Shown here one piece after another: positions 5,413 to 5,417 of a stretch of DNA of 5,417 nt. The DNA lies in the NCBI GenBank assembly GCA_030527085.1, contig JAUNBN010000102.1, positions 1-5,417 on the forward strand, in the 5' to 3' direction. The notes beneath the pieces are model-generated. The model was not told where the DNA came from. It did no database searches and saw only the letters and a list, made by a program, of their open reading frames with translations. This DNA comes from Oscillospiraceae bacterium (GTDB lineage Bacteria; Bacillota; Clostridia; Oscillospirales; Ruminococcaceae). A program made the position numbers and the translations under genes. Position 1 is the first letter of the stretch, and each line of letters starts with the position of its first letter.

Positions 5413-5417
5413 CCCTT

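Noticed and set aside
1..5417. CRISPR arrays, insertion sequences, tRNA or rRNA genes, toxin-antitoxin or phage genes
   Set aside because: Nothing resembling these was found; the window is ordinary core-genome content with consistent base composition in its genes.

Overview
The window reads as chromosomal DNA of a GC-rich, anaerobic, butyrate-forming member of the Clostridia (Firmicutes). Three things point there: a bcd-etfB-etfA block of the electron-bifurcating type, strong AGGAG-type ribosome binding sites with AT-rich TTGACA/TATAAT promoters, and a type 3 (archaeal-like) prolyl-tRNA synthetase of the kind found in many Clostridia. I cannot name a genus.

Layout. Positions 1-49 (+) hold the last codons of an upstream gene, probably 3-hydroxybutyryl-CoA dehydrogenase (hbd). 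After a strong intergenic hairpin come bcd (122-1291), etfB (1305-2105) and etfA (2124-3227). All are on the plus strand, with 13 and 18 nt gaps, so they form the distal part of one operon. The operon ends at a perfect 17-bp terminator hairpin (3233-3271). The 165-nt gap that follows has no gene but holds a second, probably bidirectional terminator (3392-3422). On the minus strand, convergent to the operon, lie proS (3437-4876) and, upstream of it, acpP (4986-5213). The 109-nt proS/acpP gap carries a clear acpP terminator and a proS -10 box packed against each other. acpP has a near-consensus promoter (5256-5284). The rest of the right end (5285-5417) is non-coding as far as I can see, with a possible terminator-like hairpin and an 11-bp-period direct repeat.

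Function. Hbd, Bcd and EtfAB belong to the acetyl-CoA to butyryl-CoA pathway. Bcd-EtfAB reduces crotonyl-CoA with NADH while driving ferredoxin reduction, which makes this step important for energy conservation. proS and acpP are housekeeping genes for translation and fatty acid synthesis and are not functionally tied to the butyrate operon. I see no mobile element, CRISPR array, tRNA or rRNA. I do not see an undescribed system here: the points worth a second look are small (AUA-rich codon use, intergenic hairpins, dense promoter/terminator packing, operator-like repeats).
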